DNA from: CAVZKK01 sp964573475
GTDB lineage: Archaea; Thermoproteota; Bathyarchaeia; Bathyarchaeales; Bathycorpusculaceae
Assembly (NCBI GenBank): GCA_964573475.1
Contig: CAZNJT010000020.1
Coordinates: forward strand, 1-21,066
Length of the DNA: 21,066 nt
Reading direction: 5' to 3'
This document shows positions 6,272 through 14,026 of the stretch, in pieces. A model generated the notes under the pieces. It did no database searches, had not been told where the DNA came from, and saw only the letters and a program-made list of their open reading frames with translations. Made by a program: the position numbers and the translations under genes. How positions within the stretch are numbered: the first letter of the stretch is position 1; every line of letters begins with the position of its first letter.

Positions 6272-7081
6272 TCAAACTCTTCTACAAGCAATAAACATAT
6301 CCCTGCCTAATCTTGACTGTAGTAGTGAGAACGAGTTGACTAACTTGTCCCTGAAAACTATGTGGTCTACAAAAGGTATTCTATTCAATATATGGAACGA
6401 TTTGAAATCTAATATCTCAAAACGAAAATCGCGAAACATTTTAAACATATTTTTTTTCGAAAAAAAATGAATCGGTAGAATGTTCTTTTCATCATCAATC
6501 AGAAGATTGAATTCGTCTTTCTCGATAACTTCTTCAACAACTTCACGATTCTTCAGATACATCTTTACGTAGAAATCATAATCTTTTCTAGAATAACATG
6601 TTGTTATGAAAACTAGTCCGTTATTTTCTAAAAGTTGTTCAAACTTAGTTAGTATATTTGTAAGGGAATCTGTATGCACATGTTGTAATACGTGACTGCA
6701 CAATATCACATCAATGCTTCTTTCTTTCCATTCTAGTTTTTCTATGGAAGTGTGTTGGAAAACCACTTTTCTCGATAGCCCACTTTTTTTAGCCGTATCT
6801 TTGGCCATTTCGAGCAAATACTCATCTGGATCTATAGCTATCATTTTGTCAAAATAGCTTTCAAATTCAGGAAGTAATCTGCCAGTTCCGCAACCAGCGT
6901 CAAGAAAACAGGCATTAATCTTGTTCTTAGTATAAGTTCGAACAAAATTTTTCATCCTTTCCAAGACGAATTGTTCACTTTTAGCCCAATAACCCTCAAA
7001 AGGTTGCTTCTCTGATATGAATGTCGCAGTTAAAATGTCACTTTTGTCGGGATAGAAATACTCTTTTTTTACCAACTCCAC
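6272..7081 (-). CDS. Class I SAM-dependent methyltransferase
   Basis: 269 residues with a Rossmann methyltransferase core. Motif I is FLDAGCGTGRLLPEF (~59-73), the acidic ribose-binding position is in AIDPDEYLL (~82-90), motif IV is SIDVILCSHVLQHV (~122-135) and a post-core strand is LLENNGLVFITTCYS. The N-terminal EGYWAKSEQFVLERM helix and long C-terminal tail (HFFSKKNMFKMFRDFRF) suit a small-molecule or tRNA/lipid methyltransferase of the UbiE/Methyltransf_11 kind; no NPPY-type DNA motif is seen. The start is GTG at 7081 (an alternative is not obvious). It diverges from the two-TM protein gene across 164 nt, so promoters may overlap. Confidence 0.85.
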   Translation of the reverse strand: MELVKKEYFYPDKSDILTATFISEKQPFEGYWAKSEQFVLERMKNFVRTYTKNKINACFLDAGCGTGRLLPEFESYFDKMIAIDPDEYLLEMAKDTAKKSGLSRKVVFQHTSIEKLEWKERSIDVILCSHVLQHVHTDSLTNILTKFEQLLENNGLVFITTCYSRKDYDFYVKMYLKNREVVEEVIEKDEFNLLIDDEKNILPIHFFSKKNMFKMFRDFRFEILDFKSFHILNRIPFVDHIVFRDKLVNSFSLLQSRLGRDMFIACRRV

Positions 7082-7245
7082 TTACACCTGTTTCGGCAAG
7101 AGTAAAGTAAAATTGATTTAAGCTTATGAGAATTTATCTTTTTGTTATTGTTAAGCTCAGTCATGTGTATGCAATCCAACTTCATCTATCTCTTCATAAC
7201 TGTTATATACGTCACAATAGAATATTCAAGTATTAGGGTCAATTT

Positions 7246-8118
7246 GTGAACAACGAAAGCATCATCAAAAAAGAGAAAGAAAGACAGAAATTTCTGGACG
7301 GATATTTGCTGAAAAAGATGAACTATACATTTTGGGCAATATTATGCATTACCTTTATTTTGGTTGCACTAGGGGTAGCTATAGTTTGGGTAGCGTTATA
7401 CAGTGCAGTTGTACTGGGAAAGTTAGACATAGTCACAGCGGCGCTGTCTGCTTTAGGTGTCGGAGACATTTTTGGAATTTTCAAGTTTTCTATGGATAGG
7501 CTCCAAAGAAGTTTGGGTGATCAAGTCCATGTTGAGACTGCCTCTGATGCATATTTGGAACAAATTAGGAAGATTGATGATTATTCTAAATCTAATGCTA
7601 ACATAAATAACGTCGACAAAATCGATGAAGAGATCAGGAAGGCAGCGTTAAACTCGATGAAATTAGTTCAAAGCTTTACTGAGATAGGAAAACCCGTCAA
7701 AAAACCATGGATTAGCGCCTTCCCTGTAAGATATGAAAAACTAAACTTCCTTAAAGAAGTCTATTTAGGCGAGAAGTTCTCCGCTTCGGGTACTCTTCGA
7801 AACGAAGGCGATGAACCTATTCGCCTTACTAGCATGGTCATAGCGGTACGCCCACCATATGGAACGCCCAGCGGTGGGCCTTTCAGATTCGACTTTTACA
7901 TTGCTCCTGCGTATACTTTGAAACCAAGTGAATCCTATACTATAGGGACCAAAAAGTGCATAGAGGATAGTGCAAGCGAACCAGGGACGAAAGAAGAAAT
8001 ACCCGAAAAATACCTCGATGAGGATTGGTATGCCTTCATGACTTGCCAAACAGAGGATGGTTGTTGGCATGACGATCCCAATAAAATTTGGTTTAAGGTA
8101 AAAAAAAGAGAGCAGTAA
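7246..8118 (+). CDS. Two-TM protein with amphipathic linker and C-terminal beta domain
   Basis: 290 residues from GTG 7246. A charged N-terminus (1-26) precedes two membrane helices (~28-55 WAILCITFILVALGVAIVWV; ~61-80 IVTAALSALGVGDIFGIF). Next come a segment MDRLQRSLGDQVHVETASDA, an alpha-helical stretch (~100-145) and a beta-sandwich-like region EKFSASGTLRNEGDEPIRLT ending in WFKVKKREQ. The membrane pair followed by an MDRL/helix block recalls the two-TM module found beside TRADD-N-like domains in prokaryotic conflict proteins; that is a weak resemblance and needs a profile search. The beta domain has the conserved-looking NEGDEPI turn of CARDB/Ig domains. A TATA-like GTTATATAC at 7202-7210 precedes it. 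Confidence 0.7.
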   Translation: MNNESIIKKEKERQKFLDGYLLKKMNYTFWAILCITFILVALGVAIVWVALYSAVVLGKLDIVTAALSALGVGDIFGIFKFSMDRLQRSLGDQVHVETASDAYLEQIRKIDDYSKSNANINNVDKIDEEIRKAALNSMKLVQSFTEIGKPVKKPWISAFPVRYEKLNFLKEVYLGEKFSASGTLRNEGDEPIRLTSMVIAVRPPYGTPSGGPFRFDFYIAPAYTLKPSESYTIGTKKCIEDSASEPGTKEEIPEKYLDEDWYAFMTCQTEDGCWHDDPNKIWFKVKKREQ

Positions 8119-8207
8119 CTGCCAGTGGAATGAAACACTCCGGCACTAATTCACATTAGCGTGATTACACCCTCTATTTGGCCCTGGTATATTAATAGAA
8201 AAAAATC

Positions 8208-8256
8208 GGTAGTCCACAGAGATTCGAACTCTCACCAAGCATACTCAATATGCTTT
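8208..8256 (-). other. tRNA-like 3' half, degenerate
   Basis: On the minus strand, AGCAT-ATTGAGT-ATGCT forms a 5-bp, 7-nt-loop anticodon-like arm with U33 and a possible UGA anticodon. After TGGT comes GAGAG-TTCGAAT-CTCTG, a canonical T-loop with one stem mismatch, then TGGACTACC. The 5' acceptor and D-arm are missing: instead a TTTACCGGTAAA palindrome sits at 8257-8268. A short variable loop is wrong for tRNA-Ser. It is most likely a recombination scar or tRNA relic. Confidence 0.45.
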
Positions 8257-8259
8257 TTT
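8237..8259 (+). terminator. Hairpin plus T-run, possible terminator
   Basis: AAGCATA (8237-8243) and TATGCTT (8249-8255) form a 7-bp stem with a CTCAA loop, running into a T6 tract at 8254-8259. It lies 119 nt after the two-TM gene. The same bases form the anticodon-like arm of the tRNA relic on the other strand, so the terminator reading is only one possibility. Confidence 0.35.
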
Positions 8260-8336
8260 ACCGGTAAAGTCGGGCGGAGGTCCCACCCCCCGCACCATAT
8301 TCGCTGGGTTAAATTCGCTCAATTTTCGCTCGTTTT

Positions 8337-8426
8337 GAGCGTAGAACGATATAAAATCGACTTCAAATTGTAGGCGGCTTTTGATTTTACTTGAGCGTTT
8401 AAAACTGTCAACTCTATAATACGTTG
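8337..8426. repeat. Diverged direct repeat, left copy
   Basis: Begins GAGCGTAGAA and includes TTTTACTTGAG.GTTTAAA. It aligns along ~88 nt with 9050-9137 (roughly two thirds identical by eye, with one 2-nt gap). The two copies flank the broken HEPN gene. A CGCTCAA/TTGAGCG inverted repeat (8316-8341) overlaps its left end. Confidence 0.55.
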
Positions 8427-8475
8427 GTTAGATAGGGTGAATGGATGTTGGAAAATTCGGAGTTTCTAACTATTG

Positions 8476-8927
8476 TTATTCTATAACACGGTTAAATTGA
8501 GCTTTTAGTTCAGGGTGTTTTTCCTGCCATTCTTCATGAACCTTTATTCCTATTTTCAAAATATAATTTGCTAAATTAAGCCACTCTTCGACTTTTTTCA
8601 CAAGTTCGTGTACTGTCAAATTACTAGGAAAATCTTGATGAGCTAAAGAGTTTCTAACTTTGTTCAGATTTCGAAGTTTGAAGAATGTAGTTCTATCAAT
8701 TAGTCAAGAATATAGCAAATCTTAGCCAAGTCAATGAATTTGAAATTTTGTGTGACCTTTGTTTTCTCGTTATTGTCGAGTGTATCAGCAATTATGCTTG
8801 ATAAATAAATTTCAATGGAAGTATGAATCAGCACTATTGCCTCGATGAACCTCTCTTCTTTAATACAATACCTTACATATTCTTCTAGCCTATCATAAGC
8901 TACAAAATAATGTGCAAAGAGCGACAT
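8476..8927 (-). pseudogene. HEPN-domain protein gene broken by a one-base frameshift
   Basis: The first frame (ATG 8927, or GTG 8930) begins MSLFAHYFVAYDRLEEYVRY, contains FIEAIVLIHTSIEIYLSSII and stops at 8700. The next frame continues without loss of sense as LIDRTTFFKLRNLNKVRNSL AHQDFPSN and ends FNRVIE at 8476. Adding one base near 8704 would restore ~151 codons. RNSLAH is the R-x4-H active-site motif of HEPN RNases, and the helical context (xLxxAxxLxHxxIE before it) fits. HEPN proteins act as toxins or abortive-infection RNases, usually with a MNT nucleotidyltransferase antitoxin; none is adjacent. Either a real pseudogene or a sequence error. Confidence 0.65.
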
Positions 8928-9049
8928 CACTAAATATTCCAGGACAACACGTATATTAATTTCGCTCTGCTGGCATTCATTTTTTTGAGAATCAAGAACC
9001 TAAAATGTCTCTACCCTTTTTATTTTGTAAGTAGCGTAGCCGAATATTC

Positions 9050-9137
9050 GAGCGTAGAATGTTGGAGACTGGCTTCAATTTTTTGGTGATTTTCAACTTT
9101 ACTTGAGAGTTTAAAGCTTTCTACTTCAAGATACTGT
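9050..9137. repeat. Diverged direct repeat, right copy
   Basis: Begins GAGCGTAGAA and carries TTTACTTGAGAGTTTAAA. It aligns with 8337-8426 in the same orientation. Between it and the HEPN start (8931-9049) I see nothing coding. Confidence 0.55.
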
Positions 9138-9217
9138 TAAGTTAAGTTACCCAACATGAGAAAGGTTTTGCCCTAAATCCTTAAATAAAAACTGGCAACA
9201 TAAAGAAGCACTGAGGG

Positions 9218-9631
9218 TTGAAGGGTATGTCCTCGGTAAACAAAGCAGAAAGCCCAGAACACAGAAAACTCGTTAAGGGACTTATGGATTACCTCAGCAA
9301 GGAAGGCTTTCGAACAATTTGTGCTGCATATGAAGGCTATAATCAGTGCGAACCAATGAATGACCGTGTTCCTGATATCATGGGACAAAACGCGCAACAG
9401 CTACTTGCTATTAGTGAAGCAAAAACATGTGACGATTTAGATAACGAGAGAACCGATGACCAGTTTAAGGTTTTTTCAAATCGGGTAATGACTTCTGGTA
9501 GCTCGAACGGACAAACCGTTCCGTTTTACATAGGAATACCAAAGACATGTATGGAACAACTGCAAAACCGCTTGAGAGCATTAGGACTCAACCAAAAAAC
9601 AAATATTCACATAATATGGTTTGAAATCTGA
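9218..9631 (+). CDS. PD-(D/E)XK-like nuclease-fold protein, 134-137 aa
   Basis: The start is TTG 9218 or ATG 9227; a TATA-like CTTAAATAAAA at 9179-9189 favours either. An N-terminal helix, PEHRKLVKGLMDYLSKEGFR, carries a conserved-looking Glu. NDRVPDIMG follows, with Asp at ~53, then QQLLAISEAKTCDDL with E67-A-K69. That D-x(13)-E-x-K spacing in a strand-turn-strand is the PD-(D/E)XK signature of restriction enzymes, Holliday resolvases and defence nucleases. A DNERTDDQFKVFSNRV helix and VPFYIGIP strand complete the fold. It is small, so it probably acts as a dimer or with a partner. It lies beside the HEPN relic and a tRNA-like gene. Confidence 0.65.
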   Translation: MKGMSSVNKAESPEHRKLVKGLMDYLSKEGFRTICAAYEGYNQCEPMNDRVPDIMGQNAQQLLAISEAKTCDDLDNERTDDQFKVFSNRVMTSGSSNGQTVPFYIGIPKTCMEQLQNRLRALGLNQKTNIHIIWFEI

Positions 9632-9681
9632 CCCCAAAAGGGTCGTAAACTTTAAGAACCAAGGAACGCATTAGGTATATG

Positions 9682-9757
9682 TGGCGCATGGGGTGGGATT
9701 TGAACCCATGTCTTCCGCTTAGTAGGGGGTGCTCAATCCGTATTAAGCTATCCATGC
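9682..9757 (-). tRNA. tRNA-like gene with encoded CCA, aberrant anticodon arm
   Basis: The minus strand reads acceptor GCATGGA (complement of 9751-9757), TA, D-arm GCTT/GAGC with GG in the loop, a 21-nt central part, T-arm ATGGG-TTCAAAT-CCCAC, 3' acceptor CCCATGC, G73 and CCA: exactly 73 + 3 nt. Pairs 7-66 and 49-65 are A-C mismatches. The central part (ACCCC CTACTAA GCGGA) gives a U33 loop with formal anticodon ACU but only three of five stem pairs. So it may be a decayed tRNA, an attachment-site copy, or a divergent functional one. I cannot assign an amino acid. Confidence 0.5.
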
Positions 9758-9924
9758 CTTTTTGTTGAAGCGACACGCTATCTGACGCGTAATGTTGTGG
9801 TATAAGCGTCTTCAGGTTGCTGCTTCTGCCTCATTCCCACTGTGTAAGCAGGACAGTTTACCAACAGTCCACCGCTCCCGGAAAAATAAATAATAGGAAG
9901 CCATTGCCTTCATATAATGGTTGG

Positions 9925-10323
9925 ATGCAGATGCGACGTGATGGAAATTTACTTCCTACGCCACAGAAAGACGCAAAGACGTTGAAGAAAGATATGCTTA
10001 ACGGCATGAAAGTTTTTCCAATTGTGACTAAAGGAATAAACTGGAGATACCAGTACAACGGATATGTTAAGGTTGCCATAAGAGATGCTAACGGCAAAAA
10101 CTTGGGGGATGAAAGAGTTCGCGTGGAAGATATTGCTAATAAACAATGGAAAGACTCAAAAGAGAAGTGTAATATAGAGGGCGGCTGGGACCCGAACGTG
10201 GAGTGGCAATGCGTTGAAAGCCCCTATAACAATCTTACCATGGTGCGATGCATAGCTGATTATCCTTACGGAGACGGAGGAGTCGCTAGGAAGGAAGTAA
10301 TCTGGCTGAAACGTGAATCATAA
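9925..10323 (+). CDS. Hypothetical protein, 132 aa
   Basis: I chose ATG 9925, which gives MQMRRDGNLLPTPQKDAKTL. The frame is open back to a TTG at 9817, but that 36-residue extension looks non-coding and would begin 60 nt from the tRNA-like gene. The body is beta-rich: INWRYQYNGYVKVAIRDANG, then DERVRVEDIANKQWKDSKEK and CNIEGGWDPNVEWQCVESPY, ending RKEVIWLKRES. Three Cys are present. No family comes to mind. It has no membrane segment and stands alone before the Lrp-type remnant. Confidence 0.6.
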   Translation: MQMRRDGNLLPTPQKDAKTLKKDMLNGMKVFPIVTKGINWRYQYNGYVKVAIRDANGKNLGDERVRVEDIANKQWKDSKEKCNIEGGWDPNVEWQCVESPYNNLTMVRCIADYPYGDGGVARKEVIWLKRES

Positions 10324-10371
10324 GAACAGAAATGTTATAGGAATCAAAAGAATCAATTGCTCTAGGGTATC

Positions 10372-10748
10372 TTGAAAATTAAGGATGTTGAATTAAGGCT
10401 GATTTCTGAGTTAATGAAAAACAGCCGTAGAAGTGACAGAGAATTAGCTAAGGCAATTGATGTGTCCCAACCGACTGTTAGTAGAATGATTAAGAAATTG
10501 GAGAGCGAAGACATCATAAAAGAATACGCCATGATTCCCGACTTTCACAAATTGGAGTTTGAAATACTAGCCATAACGTTTTTTAACGTTGAAAAAGAAC
10601 CTGACCAGCAACAAGTCAAGAAGGCAATAGACACTTTCCAGAACTGATAAAGAGTGTGAAGCTATCAATACTCTACGAATTAGATTTCATAGAGTATTCT
10701 GCAAGACAGAACATCCAAGACGTCAAAACTGTTCTCAACGAACTTTGA
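10372..10748 (+). pseudogene. Lrp/AsnC-type regulator, intact HTH with frameshifted, shortened C-terminus
   Basis: TTG 10372 starts MKIKDVELRLISELMKNSRR, then SDRELAKAIDVSQPTVSRMI KKLESEDIIKEY: a textbook Lrp-type helix-turn-helix followed by the wing and the start of the effector domain (FEILAITFFNVEKEP). The frame stops at 10647. A -1 frame continues coding-like as FPELIKSVKLSILYELDFIE and ends at 10748. Even joined, the protein would be ~125 residues, short for this family (~150+), so a deletion is likely in addition to the shift. The DNA-binding half may still be made. Confidence 0.6.
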
Positions 10749-10838
10749 TAATGAAATATTCATATTCTAGTTTTTACTGCTACTTTGGCTTTCTGAAAAG
10801 CATCAAGCCTTCTGGATACAGACTGCCTTAAGCTATAG

Positions 10839-11075
10839 AGAGGAAGAAAAGAGTTAGACCTTTCTTCCATAATTCCCAGAGGCAGTCAAGAGGGAAACTG
10901 GGCTGACCATAGCTTCACGCTAACAAACATCACGTTGGAACTTGGCTTCAAAGAAATCTATCGAATTGTTTCTCCGTTACCGACTCAGCAGTTTGCTGGC
11001 TATGACGCAGATAGGGCAAAAGAATCTAGATACATGCTGAACATTGTTCGGGACATAGTGATTCTGCAAAAGTGA
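10839..11075 (+). pseudogene. Start-less gene remnant, unknown family
   Basis: After a TAG at 10836 a 78-codon frame reads RGRKELDLSSIIPRGSQEGN, then WADHSFTLTNITLELGFKEI and YRIVSPLPTQQFAGYDADRA, ending NIVRDIVILQK. The composition is clearly coding-like, but no ATG, GTG or early TTG precedes it, so the 5' part was lost. It ends 18 nt before the tail of the convergent NACHT gene. The stretch 10749-10838 shows no clear frame. Confidence 0.5.
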
Positions 11076-11093
11076 ATTTTCACCCTGAACGAC

Positions 11094-13970
11094 TTAAGAG
11101 GGCTTGAAAATAGAACGCGCAAGTTCTTCACTTATTCCCAAACTTATCATCATCACTTGTCCTCGCCTAAGTCCCTTAGCCTCTTCTTTTACTATATTGC
11201 GTCTTTCCGCTATTTCCATCGCAACATTAAGCACAAAGGCGAATGTACTAGCATTTTGTGTGTTTCCTGTTCCAAGTTCAGCGAATATCCTGCGGCAAAC
11301 ATCCCTCAAAAGGGGCCCTTCCCATGGCGTTGTCAAGCTTCTTGCAATAGAGGTCAACTCCTCAGATGTCAATGCTCGCAAGCTTGTGACGGAAACAAGA
11401 AGGTCAAGTCCCTTAAGAGACGCGGTGGAGGACACGCGCGTGAATTGTTCAAGAGTGAAATTTCTAGCATCAGTGTTAAGTAGACCTGCCAAGAATTTGA
11501 AGAAGATCTCCAGCTCATGCTCTTTCAATGGCTCCATAATCTTCATAAAACACTCCTTGGAGATTCTTAGCAGTAGACTGACATTTATTGGAATTCTCTC
11601 TACAGCGATTTCGCTTGCTAACATTAAACCCTCATTCCTCTCTTTCAATACTCTAGCTATTAACTCGTTGCGTGCTTGTTCTACCATCATTCCAGCTAGA
11701 AATTTCATAACTTCGTGCCAGTATGGTTTGAACACTTTTTTACCTATACTTTTCCACAACTGCTTCATGCCGTATGTATGAGCATTTATGTAACTTGCAG
11801 CAAAGTATTCTTGAACTGGTTTAAGAGCGAAAGAAAAGCCGCCAAACTTGTTTTCAACTATGAGGCCTATACGCTTTCTTGCAAGATCGATAGTCTCTCT
11901 AACCTTTTGCGCTTGCTCTTCGCGGGGAAAATGGCTACGACGAGAAAGGAATTCAAGCAGACTTTGTTCAAGCTCGTCGACAGTAACTTCCTTTTGTTTC
12001 GGATCTTTCTCAAATTTTGATTGCATCCAGTACCCTAGATGCTCATGAGCTGAACGAATCTCTGCGCGATCATACCAAAGCAAACCTTTCATTTCCTCCC
12101 GATTTTCGAGGTATGCAGTGATCAAAGTATTGTACAACTCAGTTCGCAGCCTTGGGAGTTCGCCTTTCTCATTTACTAGAGCCATTATTGTCAGCATTAA
12201 AGGACTAGAAGCGAGTTGTTCTACCGTTTTGTCTTTGCGTGCAAGATTGAAGTTCTCGATTTTTTCTTCACGTCGCCTTTGATCAGGCTCCCTTTGGACA
12301 TACCAACTTCTTATGAACTTCTCAACATCCATTTGTTCGACAGGACAGAGTTCAACATGAAGGAAACCTGCCCAACTTATTGGTGCTTCTTCGTATCCGT
12401 AGATTCTTGATGTTACAATCAATCGAGCATCTCCGAATTTGTTCACAAAATCATGGATAGTAGCACAAACTGCCTTCCTTTCTTCACTCTTGGTGACTTC
12501 ATCAAGACCGTCCAGTATTATTATGGACTTCTTCTCCTTGAGGAAATACTCCACAAAACTCTTTGGGCACGTCATTGGAAATATGCGTATATTGACTTCG
12601 TCAAGAATGTAGTCGACAAAAGAATAGTCACAATTTTTCTTGGTTCTTTCAGAAATGAAGATTCTTATAGGTATTACGAATGGAATAGGAGCTGTGACTC
12701 CGCGTTTTGGATCTGCTAGACTGAGACACATATATTGTGCAACAGTAGATTTTCCTGATCCAGCATGACCCAGTAATACTAAGTAATTAAGCTTCTCATC
12801 TTTGAGTAACTCCGAAACAGGCACTTCGTTAAAGGCTATCAGTTTATCAATGGTTTTGGTATCGTTCTTTTTAGCATTCTTGCGGGAAAAGTCATAATTC
12901 CTAAGATACAGTGGAAGCGACTTGTATCTGTAGGAACGTCTACATTTTAAATTAATGAAAATCTTTGAAAGAGGCGTTTTGGCCTTTTCTTTGAAAACTC
13001 CAAGCCCACCAAGGTCAACATACATCATAGCACTGTGCAGTTTATGTAAATAGCGTGCAAGAATTCTCAAATGAAACTCCTTGAGCCCTCCAGATTTGTA
13101 TCTCAAGCTTGATTGTTCGAGTTCAAATCGTGAAGGTAGAGTCATAACTATAGATTTTCCGTCAGAACAGATGACGGGACAATTTTCCAGATACTTCTTG
13201 TGCGAAGCTGTTACTTGGGCATTTAGGTCGTCAGCAAAGGCCAGAAGAGCCAACTCATCTTGGATCTTATGATGTCGGATGACTTGTAAGACAATCGCCT
13301 TGCCATCTCCGCTAGGTGTCCAGCCCCCTATGAGTCTCGTTGCTCTAGTGACTTTTTCTTCATCTTTAGATTTCACGCCTCTAACTCTAAGGATGACATC
13401 AGGATGTCTTTCATATGTAGTGTCCAAGATGTCACCAAGGCGGAAAATTGCGGCTAAACCCCTCAAATTAAGTCCCGGAGGATCGACAATGACAAAGGAC
13501 CCTTCCGGAATTCTGTCGAGGTTGCCATCACTATGGACGTCAATGATGTGTGCGACAGCCTCTGCTTTCCTTGGGTCAAGGCTAAATTCCAGGCGTACTC
13601 TGTCCTTCAAGAGCAGTTTATTACCACTTCGTCCGTGATTATATCCTTTGCCGTACTTAATCATCGCCTTGTCTATATCATGAAGGGCTGCAGCGGCTGA
13701 CAGGACGAAAATATCTTTGGCTTTCATTTTATCGAGAAGATTGAAATGCTCCAAAAGAATGCCTATGTTGTTCTCCACAGCGAGATTGTGCAAAGCACCT
13801 TGAAGCCTTTTTCCGACTTCGAAGCCATAGATTTTTTTACAAGCTGAAGCCCAAATTGCCGTTAGCTCGCTTGCCAACATTGGGTCTTGTAGAGCGAGAT
13901 TTTCCCGCAATTTATGATTCCCGTGTTTGAAAAGAGCTCTAAGTGGATCAGTCAACATCTCATTCGTCAC
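11094..13970 (-). CDS. HD-domain/NACHT STAND NTPase (NLR-like, putative defence protein)
   Basis: 958 residues, GTG start (13970; ATG 13958 is the alternative). Residues ~35-200 form an HD-type phosphohydrolase-like domain with candidate metal ligands H61, H97-D98 (AALHDIDKAM), H112, H141, H146 (AHIIDVHS) and D180 (IFRLGDILD). Residues ~300-345 (YLHKLHSAMMYVDLGGLG) resemble the linker that precedes many prokaryotic NACHT modules. The NACHT core has Walker A GHAGSGKST (401-409), Walker B IIILDGLDEV (483-492, with the extra acidic residues typical of NACHT), an LIVTSR sensor (517-522) and PVQEYFAASYI (718-728). Residues ~730-958 are helical, a probable sensor. By analogy with bNACHT/Avs proteins, ligand binding would drive oligomerisation and switch on the HD effector. 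Cytoplasmic. The promoter region carries [A/G]TTG[C/T]AT repeats. Confidence 0.88.
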   Translation of the reverse strand: MTNEMLTDPLRALFKHGNHKLRENLALQDPMLASELTAIWASACKKIYGFEVGKRLQGALHNLAVENNIGILLEHFNLLDKMKAKDIFVLSAAAALHDIDKAMIKYGKGYNHGRSGNKLLLKDRVRLEFSLDPRKAEAVAHIIDVHSDGNLDRIPEGSFVIVDPPGLNLRGLAAIFRLGDILDTTYERHPDVILRVRGVKSKDEEKVTRATRLIGGWTPSGDGKAIVLQVIRHHKIQDELALLAFADDLNAQVTASHKKYLENCPVICSDGKSIVMTLPSRFELEQSSLRYKSGGLKEFHLRILARYLHKLHSAMMYVDLGGLGVFKEKAKTPLSKIFINLKCRRSYRYKSLPLYLRNYDFSRKNAKKNDTKTIDKLIAFNEVPVSELLKDEKLNYLVLLGHAGSGKSTVAQYMCLSLADPKRGVTAPIPFVIPIRIFISERTKKNCDYSFVDYILDEVNIRIFPMTCPKSFVEYFLKEKKSIIILDGLDEVTKSEERKAVCATIHDFVNKFGDARLIVTSRIYGYEEAPISWAGFLHVELCPVEQMDVEKFIRSWYVQREPDQRRREEKIENFNLARKDKTVEQLASSPLMLTIMALVNEKGELPRLRTELYNTLITAYLENREEMKGLLWYDRAEIRSAHEHLGYWMQSKFEKDPKQKEVTVDELEQSLLEFLSRRSHFPREEQAQKVRETIDLARKRIGLIVENKFGGFSFALKPVQEYFAASYINAHTYGMKQLWKSIGKKVFKPYWHEVMKFLAGMMVEQARNELIARVLKERNEGLMLASEIAVERIPINVSLLLRISKECFMKIMEPLKEHELEIFFKFLAGLLNTDARNFTLEQFTRVSSTASLKGLDLLVSVTSLRALTSEELTSIARSLTTPWEGPLLRDVCRRIFAELGTGNTQNASTFAFVLNVAMEIAERRNIVKEEAKGLRRGQVMMISLGISEELARSIFKPS

Positions 13971-14026
13971 TTCACATCACATCTAATCCAAGTATCCTAA
14001 AGATGTGAAAGCCATATTACGTTATT

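Noticed and set aside
11104..11781. 225-codon plus-strand open frame inside the HD-NACHT region
   Set aside because: It is antisense to the NACHT gene's C-terminal coding part, has a low-complexity Ser/Leu/Ile composition and no domain; a shadow of the real gene.
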